Shown one piece after another: positions 10,929-22,828 of a stretch of DNA of 64,000 nt (the stretch's first letter is position 1; each line of letters opens with the position of its first letter). Position numbers and translations under genes: made by a program. The notes beneath the pieces are model-generated. The model had not been told where the DNA came from and ran no database searches. It saw only the letters and a program-made list of their open reading frames with translations. This DNA comes from Onthophagus taurus. Taxonomy: Eukaryota > Arthropoda > Insecta > Coleoptera > Scarabaeidae. Location: the NCBI RefSeq assembly GCF_036711975.1, contig NC_091976.1, forward strand, positions 10,664,001-10,728,000, in the 5' to 3' direction.

Positions 10929-12249
10929 CCGACAGTCAGAGTGCTGCCTTCTTTATCAAGTATACCATGAAAAACTAAGGGGACCTGTAATATTGGTCGT
11001 CGGAGCACTACAATCGTATGCTATATTTGCTGCAACCTCAGTTACCACCACCATGAAAACCATGATCCATTTTCCTGCACATATTTTGAATCACAATGAA
11101 CATTGTGATTCGACAATCTATTCTTCCAAACGTAACGACGTTATCTTATAAATAAAATTACTCTAAATGACATTAATATTGCAATTCATGAGACGAAACA
11201 AAACGGTTATACTGAATAATACAACTATTACGAACGTTACAAAACAATAAAGTAAGAAAGGAAAAGAAAGAAAAGTAGGAAAGGATTTCTCTTTTCCCAG
11301 ATTAGCGAAGGACTGAACATCTGTTCCTTCGCTAATCCTCCCACACTGGTTTAAACTGCACTGGTGTTAAACCACATAAAATACCAGCGGTGGCCCTAGC
11401 TCTACTCAAGAGTCGACAGCCTGACTAGAGCTGGTAGTACGGCATCACCCATAGGCCACAATACGTAAAAAAAAAATTTTACTACGGGGGATTATCAAAT
11501 AATTCCATCCCGCAGTTGAGTGATGCCTCGCGAGTGTCTGCAATGAAAAGAAATTTTTATGAACTACGCCCCAAGGGCACGGCCTCCTTTTCTTTATGTT
11601 GTAATTATGCATGTTGCAAGGTGTATATAAATAATGAAAAATCAACATTAACCTCTTACTTGTTTTTTATTATTTGCTTCGATACTAGTTTCGAGGTGTT
11701 ACCTCATCTTCAGTCGAAAACTACAAGAATTTTTATAATTAGGAAAAATTAATTATGTTAAAATAAAATAAAAAACTTACAGTCAAAAATGAAGTTCACA
11801 ATTGAGAAAAACATTACCAAAAATATTATCAAAAATTTTTAAACATGTTGAAACGGAGAAAATCTTAATGCGCAGCAAAAATATATTATGAAGGTCAAAA
11901 GGTAAAACGTGGTTGAAGACCAAAAAAATTATTTATAAGAGGTTAAATCTAAAATATAAAGCGGTTAACGATACGAACAATTTAAAAATATAAAAACATA
12001 CGAAAAGGCGAAAATGATAAATTTAGCATAGGCTGCGAGACTTTTAAGGTAAAAGGCCGAAAAACGTTAGAAACATTTAAAAATACGTTAGAAGTCTCGC
12101 AGCGATGCGTAGGAGGTACGAGAAGAGAAGAGACTAAAACCAGGGGTAGGCAACACAATGTATTAGAAATTAAACCGTATTAGCGCCATCTATGGACACT
12201 ATCTCCAACTAATTTGGTGCCATATAGTCTAGTTATTAATCTGAAATAA
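10929..12249. other. Non-coding stretch with hairpins and a retroelement-like tail motif
   Basis: No intact gene. Visible structure: a hairpin with 12 bp arms at about 11302-11336 (ATTAGCGAAGGA and complement); a minus-strand CTGAAGATGAGG...CGAAAC motif at 11679-11719, common at the ends of Penelope-type retroelements; inverted arms GCTGCGAGACTT near 12010 and 12100; and at about 12185-12225 a block like that at 19148-19195 (AGCGCCATCT...CTCCAACTAAT). Confidence 0.45.
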
Positions 12250-12412
12250 ATCCTATATTAACAAATTTCTTCTTGATTATTTCTGTTAATAAAATAATAT
12301 TATATTATTAAAAATTTATAAAAATAAAAGTTTATGATAATAATTTTTAATAACATAATATTATTTTATAAATAGAAATAATCAAGAAGAACAATTAATT
12401 TCTTAATAGGAT
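12250..12412. mobile_element. Short foldback (MITE-like) hairpin, ~163 bp
   Basis: Long inverted arms meet almost in the middle. Both arms contain TTCTTCTTGATTATTTCT and TATTAAAAATT, and the outer ends read ATCCTATTAA and a diverged complement. The interior is AT only. Non-coding. Confidence 0.65.
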
Positions 12413-12445
12413 AGGTGAAAGAATAAAAAACAATTTTGTTATAAA

Positions 12446-12876
12446 TTATTTATGTTTACTACTATAACTTATTGCCGATTTATAAATAGGATCGTTTCCT
12501 TTATATCTATTATCTTTTTTATTTAGTATTCTATTAATTCCCACGGCCCAATTATTAATACATAATAATGTGAACTGTTCTATAATTTTTTTTTCATTAT
12601 TTCTGAATGTTTACAATTAAATTTGAATCTAAATCGAATGATCTTACTCAATTCCTGTGTTAAGAACTCATAGGTAATTTTTTTCATTGCAAATTTAGGT
12701 AAATTTACCATTATAATTCTATATAATTGAAATAGACTGTTAATAAACTCTGGTGTGGCATATTTTAATCTATATGGTATATCTACATCACACTTGATCT
12801 CTTCCATAAATACTAACCAGTCCTCATTTCTATTAATACATACTAAATTATTTTTGCAGTGTTCACATTCGTACAT
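12446..12876 (-). pseudogene. P-like transposase, C-terminal fragment (element 2)
   Basis: The frame starts YECEHCKNN and continues with FINSLFQLYRIIMVNLPKF. It parallels the C-terminal block of the first P-like element (CNVCKSF...ESFYNYIYCLEKIFF). A frameshift in a run of A at about 12588 breaks the last 45 codons, which run on to a stop at 12446. The N-terminal part of the same gene is at 16020-18480. The two halves are separated by piggyBac and mariner DNA. Confidence 0.6.
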
Positions 12877-12913
12877 ACACCTAATTTTTTTACATAATAT
12901 GTATTTGCTTATA

Positions 12914-13960
12914 CAGGGTGCCCATTATGTATGAAATATTGTATATATCTTGGCAAGTATCAACTTTATAAAAAAACATTTTATACAAAAGTTGGTTAGT
13001 ATTTTATTTGCCATAATAAGACACCATTCAATTGTTTTTATTTCAGAAAACAAATGAGCAACGAATAACATTTAATTTTTTTTAAAGGGCAATGTACCCT
13101 TTTATTAGGCTTATTTGATAGAGATTTCTTTTCTCTTTATGATGACGTAAAATTTTCTGATGTAAGGGTACAACATCAGAAAATTTTTGCATAAAATGTA
13201 AAAATTGTTTATTAAGAAAATTTAACCAATAACATTAATCTAGATATCCGAGATCGTCAACTACCTCGAATTATTACCGTAAATTAAATCTACATACAAA
13301 ATAAAACAAATAAACTAAAAATTAGTGTAAATGAAAATTATTAAATTTTGAAGACAAAACGAAATTAGCACTAAAATGGTTTTCACGACAATAAATGTTC
13401 AAAATGTTCACCATTAACTGCAAGGCAGTGGCCCAATCTATCATAAAAGGCTTGAAAAGAATTTCTTAGCGATCTGGGAGAAATAGCTGCAGCTTCATCT
13501 TTTATTCGTTGCTCTAATTCTGTCAGATTTTGAGGTCGGTTTACATAAATTTTAGATTTTAAATATCCCCAGAAGAAGAAATCGCAAGGTGTAAGATCCG
13601 GAGATCGGGGTGGCCACTCTACAGACCCTCTTCTGCCTATCCAACGGGCCGGAAATACCGTATCTAAATATCGGCGTACATCTAAATGATAGTGGGGCGG
13701 TGCCCCATCTTGTTGAAACCAAAGATCATCAAGATTTTCTTGGCAAGCTGGGATAATTTCCTGTTGCAATAATTGTAAATAACGGTGACTAGTTAGAGTA
13801 CCTCGAATAAAGAAAGGTCCAATTATGTGATCTGCACAAATTCCCACCCATACGTTTAATTTCTGTGGTGTTTGAGTATGATTTTGAATCATCCAATGGG
13901 GATTTTTAGCGGCCCAATATCGAGAATTTTGCTTATTTGCATTACCATTTAAACAAAACA
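12914..13960 (-). mobile_element. rosa-type (DD41D) mariner, 5'-truncated
   Basis: The left end begins CAGGGTGCCC next to a TA dinucleotide (12912-12913). The right side stops inside the transposase gene where piggyBac sequence begins (about 13960). About 470 bp of 3' untranslated sequence separates the stop codon from the terminus. The other terminus is missing, so the junction with piggyBac was probably made by deletion after insertion. Confidence 0.65.
13383..13960 (-). pseudogene. DD41D (rosa-type) mariner transposase, N-terminus missing
   Basis: Readable from about NKQNSRYWAAKNPHW to FEHLLS. The catalytic triad region shows LNVWVGI, WFQQDGAPPHY and RSPDLTPCDFFFWG. By my count 41 residues separate the Asp of QQD from the Asp of PCD, the DD41D signature. 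The missing N-terminus is the paired HTH DNA-binding part. The remaining ~190 residues are open, so the loss is by truncation rather than by point decay. Confidence 0.75.
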
Positions 13961-15666
13961 TTACCACTTCCACGACATATGCGACAACGTCCTCTTTTAG
14001 TACCTTGACTAGGGGTATCATCCTTACAAGTTTTCCTTATTTTTCTTCCAGTACTTTCTATAGCTGTGGTCACCAAATTTGTAAAACCCCGACCATCTTC
14101 TTCAATTTTCTTTACTCTTCTTTCAATTTGTGTCCTAGCAAGTTCCATTCCCAAATCTTGAAGAAATATTTTTCTTCGATATGTTATGGATGAATCACTG
14201 TGCCACTCCGGATTTTTTATTGTCCCCAAAACAAACGCGTTATAACATGCTATGTCAATCAAATTGAGAAATAGTCTAAGTGGCCATCTTCTCGTATTTC
14301 TTTTGCATGAATACTCACGCACAAGTTTGTCCAAAACATCTACGCCACTTTTTGTTTTGTTATATGCCAGAATGATATCAGGTTTAAATTTTTCGTTTTC
14401 ATCAGCAATGTCATGTTCGTGATGGGTAGAGGAAAGTAAAATTACAAATTTTTTTGGTTTAGTAACATAGGACACTAATGTTAAGTCTCTAGTAAAGAGA
14501 AAATCATACGAATATACTGCACGTGATTTTATATCCAAAAGACTCTTTGGTAAGTCCTTTCTATTTTTGCGCATAGTTCCAATTAAAGTTAGTTTTTCTT
14601 TTAGAAGCTCTTCCGCAAGAGTTAAATCAGTAAAAAAATTATCTGTCGTTATATTGCGGCCACTTCCATACCAATGATTTGCTAAAGTCTTTACTACGCG
14701 AGGTCCTTGATTTTGTTCAGCTGATCCTCCCTTTTTACCTAAGTAAACTTCTAAATTACAGCAGTAAAATGTTGTCGCATCACATAATGTCCAAATTTTT
14801 ATCCCATATTTGCCGGGCTTGCTGGGTATATAAACCTTAAATGGACAACGGCCTCTATAACTTACCAGCTGCTCATCTATTGTTCCAAATGCTGATGGGC
14901 AATATGAATCTCTGCAGTTTTTTGTGAAATTATCAACAACATCGCGAATTGGAGCAAGTTTGTCTAGACTTTTTCTCTCTGTTCTTGTGGAAATGTCGTC
15001 AAAACGAAGGAAGCGTAAAATATCGCAATATCTACTTCGGCTCATACAAGCTTGATATATTGGTCTTGATAAAGATATATTTGTTGAAGTCCACAAATTA
15101 ACTGGGTTTTCTTTTGCTTCTCTAAATCTTCCTGATAAAATTAGTATTGCAAAGAAACCACGTATTTCCGTAACATCTACGTCTTGCCATGATTTGAATA
15201 AGTTGTCTTCATGAGTCTCATTATATTTACTTATAATTTCTTTTGCTCTTTGATTAGTAAATTTTACAATAATTTCAAAAATTTCGTCAGAAATAAATAA
15301 AAAGAAACAATCCAGAATCGATTCGATATCCTTGCTTTTCTCTGTCAAACCTTTTTCTTTGCGAATACAATCTGCTGCTCTTGTTTTCCTTTGTTTTTGA
15401 GCTATGTATTTCCATGTACGACCAGCAACTTCAATATTACGATCTAATTCTTCCTCAATTTCATCGCTAATATCGTTTTCCTCACTAGATAAAATATTGT
15501 CGTCATCATCATCAATATTTTCATTTTCTTCTATAACATCTTCTACTTCTTCAGAACTATCACTAAATACTTCCTCAATCATCAACTCCCTTTCATTTTC
15601 GTCTTCCGAATCATTGATAAGATTTTGAAAAAGTTCGTCGTCCGATAACGCCTTTTTATATGCCAT
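13942..15666 (-). CDS. piggyBac transposase, truncated in the C-terminal zinc region
   Basis: A 574-residue open frame. The N-terminus is acidic (poly Asp/Glu, about residues 15-75). The catalytic DDD residues are all present: FGTIDEQL, ITTDNFFT and SGVDVLDKL. PFKVYIPSKPGKYGIKIW and RNTRRWPLRLF are also typical. The C-terminal cysteine-rich domain stops after CRICRG, where the frame runs into mariner-derived sequence. Loss of the zinc domain should impair end binding. Otherwise it is intact, so this is a young casualty. Reaction: TTAA-specific cut-and-paste transposition. Confidence 0.85.
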   Translation of the reverse strand: MAYKKALSDDELFQNLINDSEDENERELMIEEVFSDSSEEVEDVIEENENIDDDDDNILSSEENDISDEIEEELDRNIEVAGRTWKYIAQKQRKTRAADCIRKEKGLTEKSKDIESILDCFFLFISDEIFEIIVKFTNQRAKEIISKYNETHEDNLFKSWQDVDVTEIRGFFAILILSGRFREAKENPVNLWTSTNISLSRPIYQACMSRSRYCDILRFLRFDDISTRTERKSLDKLAPIRDVVDNFTKNCRDSYCPSAFGTIDEQLVSYRGRCPFKVYIPSKPGKYGIKIWTLCDATTFYCCNLEVYLGKKGGSAEQNQGPRVVKTLANHWYGSGRNITTDNFFTDLTLAEELLKEKLTLIGTMRKNRKDLPKSLLDIKSRAVYSYDFLFTRDLTLVSYVTKPKKFVILLSSTHHEHDIADENEKFKPDIILAYNKTKSGVDVLDKLVREYSCKRNTRRWPLRLFLNLIDIACYNAFVLGTIKNPEWHSDSSITYRRKIFLQDLGMELARTQIERRVKKIEEDGRGFTNLVTTAIESTGRKIRKTCKDDTPSQGTKRGRCRICRGSGNVLFKW

Positions 15667-16019
15667 TGTACTATTTTGCTACGATGAACCACAAACACTA
15701 CATTACACTGGCACGTACGGAAGTAAACTGAATTGAAAAACAAGTCTTAACTTGCATGAAATAAGTTCGTTAGAATTAAGAAAAAATAAAACACAGTATA
15801 CCAAAACCGGGTCACAGCTGACCCATTGCAACAAAATGCAATTTATTCTTGAACTGCGTTAATTTTCGTTTTGGTTATTATTGCTTATGTTTCAATACGA
15901 TATTTTAGAAAAATTCAAAAAAGGAAAAAAACTAAAAAAAAATATTTAGCAAGTTACAAGGAAAAAAACTAAATTTCTTGAAACCGGGTCAACATTGACC
16001 CGGTTTCAGTCAAGCGAAG
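13960..16019 (-). mobile_element. piggyBac transposon, one end missing
   Basis: The right end abuts a TTAA (16020-16023) that interrupts the P-like gene, and reads inward CCTTCGCTTGACTG then the palindrome at 15981-16006 (AAACCGGGTCAA, 2 bases, complement). A related CCGGGTC...GACCC palindrome lies near 15807. The left end is replaced by the truncated mariner. The gene inside is nearly complete. Confidence 0.75.
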
Positions 16020-18480
16020 GTTAATGATGGTGGAATGCTCTCTTGTTGTCCTTTCTTAAACCACATATTTTTCAGCACAACCTTCGCATAATCAAAAAAT
16101 TGATGATGGGGTGAATTATGTGTCAATGCACACCGCAATTCTTTTTTTCTTGGAGGGTACACGGAGTTTCCATTGACACTGTCAAACAACTTATCAAAAA
16201 AGTTTAGAATTTGGGCTGTACCAGCCGCGGTTTCTACAAACAAAATATTAACATTTATGTTTATTATAAAATAACAAAATAAAACAGTATAATAAATTAC
16301 CTGATTTTATTAAAGCATTTATAGCACCCGCTACAGAATGGCTGAGAGTCTGTGTTGCGATACATACTTTCATTTTTTTAATTTTGTTCGGTACACAATG
16401 CTCCTCTGTTAGTTTTGTGAGAATGCTTAATTCCCCAGCGGCATTATCAAGCATATATACATTATATATGTCGTCCCATTTGGCAACATTAACAATATTT
16501 TTGTCCTTACACACTAAATCTTTTGTTAATAAATTGTTCCTCACGCCTTTGATTAGGTGTGGAGGATCAAATATATGATAAATGATGTCATTGTTTACTT
16601 TATAACATTTTCTGTTTCGATATTCTACTTCATTTAATGACTGTTACATTAAATAATTTATAGCTGCCATATTTGATGCCCCTTGGTCGCTAACGCTTGC
16701 AATAATTCGCAATCCAATATTCTCACATTGTTTGACAATTTCTTTGATTTTTCTTACTAAATCAATTGTTTTAATCGAACTCTGTGTAAACCCAAACGCA
16801 ATAGGTTGCTTCCAATCCCTGGTAACGCCTCTTAACATAAAAACGATCGCATGATTAGCAATTTTTGGTGACGAAACATCATCACCAAGATCTTCAAAAC
16901 CACAAAATTGTTTTGTTTTCATACAAAATGAAACATGCGATTATATCGCCATTTCGTCAAACAGAACACATATTTTTTCATCTGACGAAAAAGTTGTAAT
17001 AGTGTCCTTTAAGTTTTTTAAAACTTCTTTATTAATTCCTACATTTAAAGGAATGTTTTGTAAAATTGTTGTCATGGTTTTTCTCCCTGGCGCCGCGAAC
17101 AGTTTCGAAAACAATCTGTAGCCTTGAGGGCTTTGCTTATATAGTATAATTGCTAAAGATTTATCATTCAATGTATATCTTCTACCTTGTGGATGTTTCC
17201 CACTCAAGCGAATTTGGCTTTTTATAAATTCCGCGACATGTGGTTCCAAATCGTCTGTGACTCTTTTAATCATTTCTGTTCTTGTGAACGCATGCGTCCT
17301 TTCTTTTAATTGTAAATTAGATCGCTTTAATCTATAAATGCTCCTTTTTAGTTGCATATTTTTTTGGTAAAGTCTTCGTGCCTTAGGGGATAAATGTTTT
17401 TCTCTTCGTACACCAATCTCTTTTAATATGGAAATTATATCTAATAACAAAATATAACATCAATATATCAATCACTATAATTATTAATACAGCAAATGAG
17501 CTACCCATGCAAAAACAGAAGCAATGCATTAAAAAACAAGCAAAATACAAAATTAAGTTATGACAGCAAATAATAGTAACACATAACTTACGTTTTCTTG
17601 TTGAAGATACAAACTGTTGACTACTTGTCGAAGGTATATTATCTACAACAAAATAAAAAAATTAATTAGTTTTATAAAAAATTGTGGAAAAGAAAAGTAT
17701 TAATTTAGTTACCTTCTAGCAATGGGGTATCATCCAATTGTTTTGTATAACCATGTTCGATACATTGGTGCGACGTAGAAGCAGCTTCATTTACTACTGA
17801 AATGAATATATATTATAATACAATATATGTAATAATATCAGTAATTTTACAAATAATTTAAAATTAAAAAAATTCAAAATTATTATAAGGCGACTTGTGG
17901 TAAGTGCGATCATATGGTGGGGCAAGTGAGACTATAATTTTTTTGTTTTTTAATATGAATATAACGCCTTTTAAAAAAGTATTGACTTTCTTTATATCAC
18001 TTTATAAGATTCCTTATATATTACTTTATATTACTTTTTCAGTTAACTGAACAAGAACTTGGTCATGTGGTAGAGTTGGTATGTTCAAAGTAGGAACAAC
18101 ATTTTTCTTTAGAAGGTTATTAGAGCAGTCGCGCCGACTTTTTAATATTTAAGGGGGGGCAGAAGACAATTGTACACTTTTACAATTTTCCGGGGGGGCT
18201 AAAGCCTCGTGGCGCCGACTTCGGGGGGGCTCAAGACCCGCAGCCCCCCCGTAGTCGGCGCCACTGTATTAGAGTATATATCGTCGGAGGTGAAATGAGA
18301 GTTACAAACTCTCTCCTTGCGGTATAACTCCTTGGTATCCATTCCCATCAAATCATTATTTCCACATACTTTTACCCAAGCATCAAATGTCTCTGGAAAT
18401 TTCTCTGGGTTTGGAAATAAATGTCTAGAAGACACCTTATCTTCACAACCCTTAACAGCGCACGTGCGGTAGCGTACCAT
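16020..18480 (-). pseudogene. P-like transposase, N-terminal part with introns (element 2)
   Basis: Starts at 18480 with a THAP zinc finger: CAVKGC, HLFPNPEK, AWVKVC and CNSHF. A 141 bp MITE (18126-18266) splits the THAP exon. Small exons follow at about 17799-17711 and 17643-17591 between GT/AG sites. A larger exon (about 17443-16310) has the coiled coil, helix-turn-helix and the catalytic-region words VLFDEMAI, ASVSDQGASN and HIFDPPHLIKGVRN. An intron lies at about 16240-16305. Two in-frame stops (about 16939 and 16644) inactivate it. It ends at the piggyBac TTAA. The C-terminus is at 12446-12876. Confidence 0.7.
18126..18266. mobile_element. hAT-type MITE, 141 bp, with 8 bp target duplication
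   Basis: Inverted ends CAGTCGCGCCGACT and AGTCGGCGCCACTG bracket a G-run-rich interior. The 8 bp TATTAGAG is present on both sides (18118-18125 and 18267-18274). CAG ends plus an 8 bp duplication fit hAT. It interrupts a THAP exon whose frame can be read on both sides. Confidence 0.8.
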
Positions 18481-19147
18481 TGTTATGTGCTATATATTGA
18501 AACAAAATTTATTTAAGAATTTCTCTAAAAAGCTGTTAATAGTTATGAAAAGCCTAATATCATGTAACGAACATAATATTTGCCAAAACAATTGTATTGC
18601 ACTAGATTTCCAAATTATGTAAGTTAAACAAAGCTTTTGATAACATATTAGCAACAACGTTTTATCTAATCCCATTAAAAAAGCAATTTTTCTTCAAAAC
18701 TTGAATTATTATAATGGAGTTAAATAAATATTTTTTACATATCAATTATACTTACGATATTATAAACAGCTGGTAAACATCTCACTCAAGAACCATTATG
18801 TTTACTTACTTAAATATATTTCCGCATTCTTTTTCCAATTTTTACTCTTCCTTCAAAATTTTAAGAATGATAGTAAAGAATAAATTTTGCTGGCATTTCG
18901 ACCCCAAGCATTTATCACCAACGAATGTGAAATTATAAGTGAATTAATGTAACCATAATATATAATTTTTAATTTGTACTTTAAATAAACGCAAATATTC
19001 AATTACATGTAATAATTTAAAGTAATTTTTATAGTTATACACATTGATACAATACAAGGTTAGTTGAGGTTAGTGTATCAAATGTCAAATTTTTCATGTT
19101 TACCACATGTTTACAAATATTCGATAATGAAGTTTACTACCTTAACT
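18481..19147. other. No gene seen
   Basis: Upstream flank of P-like element 2 and downstream flank of the Penelope-like element. AT-rich. No frame with recognisable coding character. Confidence 0.45.
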
Positions 19148-21000
19148 ACTTTGAGATGTAAGCGCCATCTCTGGGGACTGTCTCCAGCTAATAGCACAGT
19201 TTTTAATCAGGTTCTCGACACTCACTAAAGTGAACACCCCATGACTAAAACGACTAACGGAAAAAGAACCGCAGGTCGGGAAACGTGTTCGCGAGGGAAA
19301 GGGGAAATCAGCATTTAAGTTTAAAATCTTTTAAATATGTAAATATGGGTTTCTGTGTTAATTGAAGTTGATCATTTAAGAGTACAAATTCTTCATTGTT
19401 TTTATGTTTAACGATTTCAAGAATTTCAAGAAAATCAAGTTTATGACTTTTGTTACATTTATGTAATAGTTTAATATCTTTGTAATTAATAATATGACCT
19501 GTTTCAATGTGGTGTTTGTAGATGTTAGAGTTAGCTTTACTTTTATGCTCGCGAACACGTGTCCCAAGCGCACGTCCCGTTTGACCAACGTATATGGCAT
19601 CGCAGTTAGAGCATCCAATCGAATATACTCCACTTTCTTTTAAAACATCAGAATTTTTAGGGTTGTAGTTAGAAAGAAGTTTCATGATAGAATTATTATT
19701 AGAGTATGCAAGGGAAATATTATATTTTGAAAAGATATGTTGGGCACGGGAAGTGACGTGGTTGTAGACTATGGGTTTATAAATTTTATTAATTTTATTA
19801 TTAGTATGAAGGGTGTCTCTCTACTGTTGAATTCTGTAAAAGAGTTTATCAATAATATGTTTAGGGAAGTTATTATTATATGCCGAAGTGTATATGTAGT
19901 TATTTTCGTTAATTTTATTAATTTGAGAAAAGGGATAACTAAGTGCTCTATTAAAGAGAAAACGAAAATTAGCGAGTTTGTGGTTTAAAGGGTGTTCAGA
20001 ATCAAAAGGTATAGTAGTAGGTATGGCTGAAGGCTTTCTATAAACATTAAAATCAATAAGGTTGTTGTTTTTCCTATTTAGATTTAAATCTAAAAACTTT
20101 AGCTGTTTATCTTTCTCTATTTCAAGGGTAAAATTCAAGTTTTTGTGCAAATTATTGAGATATTCGTGAAAACATACCAATTCTTCATTACTCCCCGTCC
20201 ACAAACAAAAAATATCGTCAACATAACGTAGCCATTTGGTAACTCTCCCAAAATAAGGGTTAACACTGTTTAAAATGAAATTATTTTCAATGTGGTTCAG
20301 AAAAATGTCAGCCAAAAGTCACCATAATGGCATTCCCATAGGAAGCCCATCGGCAACAAAAAAGAAATCGTCATTAAAAGAACAATAATTTTGTGTAACT
20401 ATATGCCTTAGAATTATGTTAAGATGTTCGATGGTAGTATTTTTATTTTTGAAAAAGGATTTAAAAAGATTAGAAGTTATATCTAAAGTGAAATCAATAG
20501 GGACATTAGAATAAAGCTTAGTCACATCAAAGGATATCGTGATACCATCTTGTATTTTAACATCTTTGATAGAATCAATAAATTGAATGGAGTTACGTAC
20601 AGTAAAATTAGGAATGAAATTAATATTTTGAAAAATTTTTAACATGAAATTAGCGAGTTTCCGAGTGGGGGAGTTACCAAAAGCAGTTATAGGCCTGATG
20701 GGCTTGTCAGTTTTATGCAATTTAGGGAGTGAATAAAGTTTAGGAATATTAGAATTCATGTGTAAAAACAATGAGGTGGAAAAATACTTATTTTTAGAAT
20801 TATTAAGGTGTGGAGTATATTCGATTAGAGTATCTTTACAGTGGTTGATTACTTCTTTACTTTTTCTAATTATTTTATCTAAAGGATTGGTTTTCAATTT
20901 GCTATAATTATTGTTATTTAAAAATTCATAGGTTTTTTGAATATAAACATCTCTGTCAAGGATCACAACCTTTTTTTTAGCCTCCCGATACCCTAGGAGG
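19148..21000 (-). mobile_element. Penelope-like retroelement (RT + GIY-YIG)
   Basis: The minus-strand coding region (19308-about 21000) is followed by a ~160 bp 3' region ending in the AGCGCCATCT block at 19148, which also occurs near 12185. The 5' side stops inside a gypsy integrase frame at about 21000, so the element is probably 5'-truncated. Domain order RT then GIY-YIG is diagnostic for Penelope-type elements. Confidence 0.8.
19308..21000 (-). pseudogene. Penelope-type reverse transcriptase / GIY-YIG endonuclease, two nonsense codons
   Basis: One frame runs the whole length. The RT part has PKLHKTDKPIRPI, SFDVTKLYSNVP, ADGLPMGMP and the catalytic LRYVDDIF. The endonuclease part has GVYSIGC and YVGQTGRALGTR, then HKSKAN and the expected Glu region. 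Two in-frame stops interrupt it: TGA at about 20319 and TAG at about 19821. No frameshift was seen. Target-primed reverse transcription would be its role. The few lesions suggest recent death. Confidence 0.8.
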
Positions 21001-21875
21001 GAAGTGTAATTCAAGGATCGACGCCATAAGTTAGTTTTTCCGGAGGTTTGATCTCTACGACCCCTTCGCAAAGCTAACGGTAAACTAGTATCATTATCAA
21101 TCGGAACATTGCTATCAGATTCTGTATCGGCCATCAGCTCATTGCTCTCGGTCGTTTCAATGTTATTTTCGTTATTTAGATCTTCTTCTAGTGCTTCGGC
21201 AAACTCTGGAGATTTAAACAATCTCGTTGGAACGACCTTCACGTTTCGAGTAGGAGTTAAGGATGGTCTGTTTTCTTGTACTCTTGGAGATCTCATTTTC
21301 CATGGCCCAGGAATTGTTCTAAAGATTGGCATCGGCAGGGTCATAGGCTTATATATTGGATCAGGTTCCTTAATTGGCGAAATTTCGTTATTACCTTTCT
21401 TCACATCATTTTTCCGTAGATAATCCGAGTAGTTATGATTTGAAGGAGTTTTATTCCAATTGGTTTTGAACGGTTTTAATCGATTTACGTGAATAACAGT
21501 TGTTTGCGACCCGTTTTGAACTTTAATTTTGTAATTTACTTCATTTAGTATTTCTACTATTCGATACGGTCCTGTCCATGTTCTAGATAATTTTCGTGAC
21601 AATCCAGGCTTGACACTAACATCCTTAAGAAGTACTAAATCTCCTAATTCAAATAATCTTTTCTTACTCTTACGATTAAAATAACTCGCCTGTTTATCAG
21701 ATACCGTTTTTAATCTTTCTCTGACTTCGTTGAACACGTTGTGCATTCTCGCTATATAGTCGCTCTCATAGTCGTATTTTATCGGTATTGGTTTTATGAA
21801 TTCATCAATTGGCAATTCGATATCACGTCCGTACAACAGAAAATAAGGGGTGTATCCAGTACTACTATGATACGA
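21000..21875 (-). pseudogene. Ty3/gypsy integrase C-terminal fragment
   Basis: Reads HSSTGYTPYFLLYGRDIELP (end of the integrase core), then the DNA-binding tail with DLVLLKD, TWTGPYRIVEIL and INRLKPF-like VIHVNRLKPF. A Pro/Thr-rich C-terminal extension follows, ending LPLALRRGRR. The same open frame then continues into Penelope RT without a stop, giving a chance chimeric frame (20319-21836). Upstream pol sequence is absent past 21875. Confidence 0.75.
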
Positions 21876-22828
21876 TGACTATTTATTTATACGATATGAC
21901 TATTTTAACAGAATAGGATTAATTAATTATTGCAATGAAATAAACAATGTACCGGCGGCAAACTGAATCTAATTATTAAAAGCAATAAATTGCTAAGATC
22001 CATAATAGTGTTTTATGAAAACGGCTGAACCGATTTTAATGTAATGTAAAACATTTTTTCATTAATTATATTTTGATATATTTCTGTAAATTCGATAGAA
22101 AATACTTTTGAATAATATTTTGATGTCAAAACTCCGCGATTTTAATTATTTATTACTTTGATGCACGTTACGAGTATGCAAAGACACGTACAATTTATGA
22201 AAATATATTTAATTATTAGTGAACCACCAGACAGTCGGGTAATAAAAAAATTATTAATAAAGTAGGGACAAAAAGTTCAACCTTTCTCGGCTTTCTGTTC
22301 TTCTGTGGAAGTATCTAATAATGGCTCTGTTCAGTATTTAATTTTTAATACGTACCTACTACACTCAAACATTACAAATATACTTATTACAACTTAAATA
22401 TATCTCCTATCGCAGGTGGGTTGGAAGAGATTTCCTTTACGAATAAGCCTCACCTTTTGTACTTACGTATTGTTTTGTAATTTATCCATTTTTTGTGTAC
22501 TTACGCGTACAATAAATTGTAAAATAAATAATAAAATAAAAGTATGTATAACAAATAGGCAGGTAAGTACTTATTTTTTCCGACACTGGCAAACACTAAC
22601 ATCTATTCACTTTACATTACTTTTCGAAATTTCGGAAACAAATGAGTAGCGTTTCTCCTTGGCATTCGTATTCATGCAAGATTGTAAGCACACACACCAC
22701 AAGTCGTATTTCGTCCCTTTGCACGTCTGAACAAGCGTTGCGGGCAGCGGCGGTTTACAAGGCTCGACACGTTGTACTGAATATGGAGTATGCTAATTTT
22801 TACAAGTAACAGTCGCTGAGCTTCTTAA
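21876..22828. other. No gene seen
   Basis: AT-rich DNA between a gypsy fragment and piggyBac element 2. The phrase CGGCTGAACCGATTTTAATG near 22021 is of a kind often met in decayed retroelement ends, but nothing firmer can be said. Confidence 0.4.

Noticed and set aside
13942..14021. Mariner transposase starting at 14021 inside piggyBac
   Set aside because: The first ~20 residues are piggyBac sequence read out of frame; the true mariner start is missing.
15404..15628. Ser-rich plus-strand ORF
   Set aside because: It is the antisense shadow of the acidic piggyBac N-terminus.
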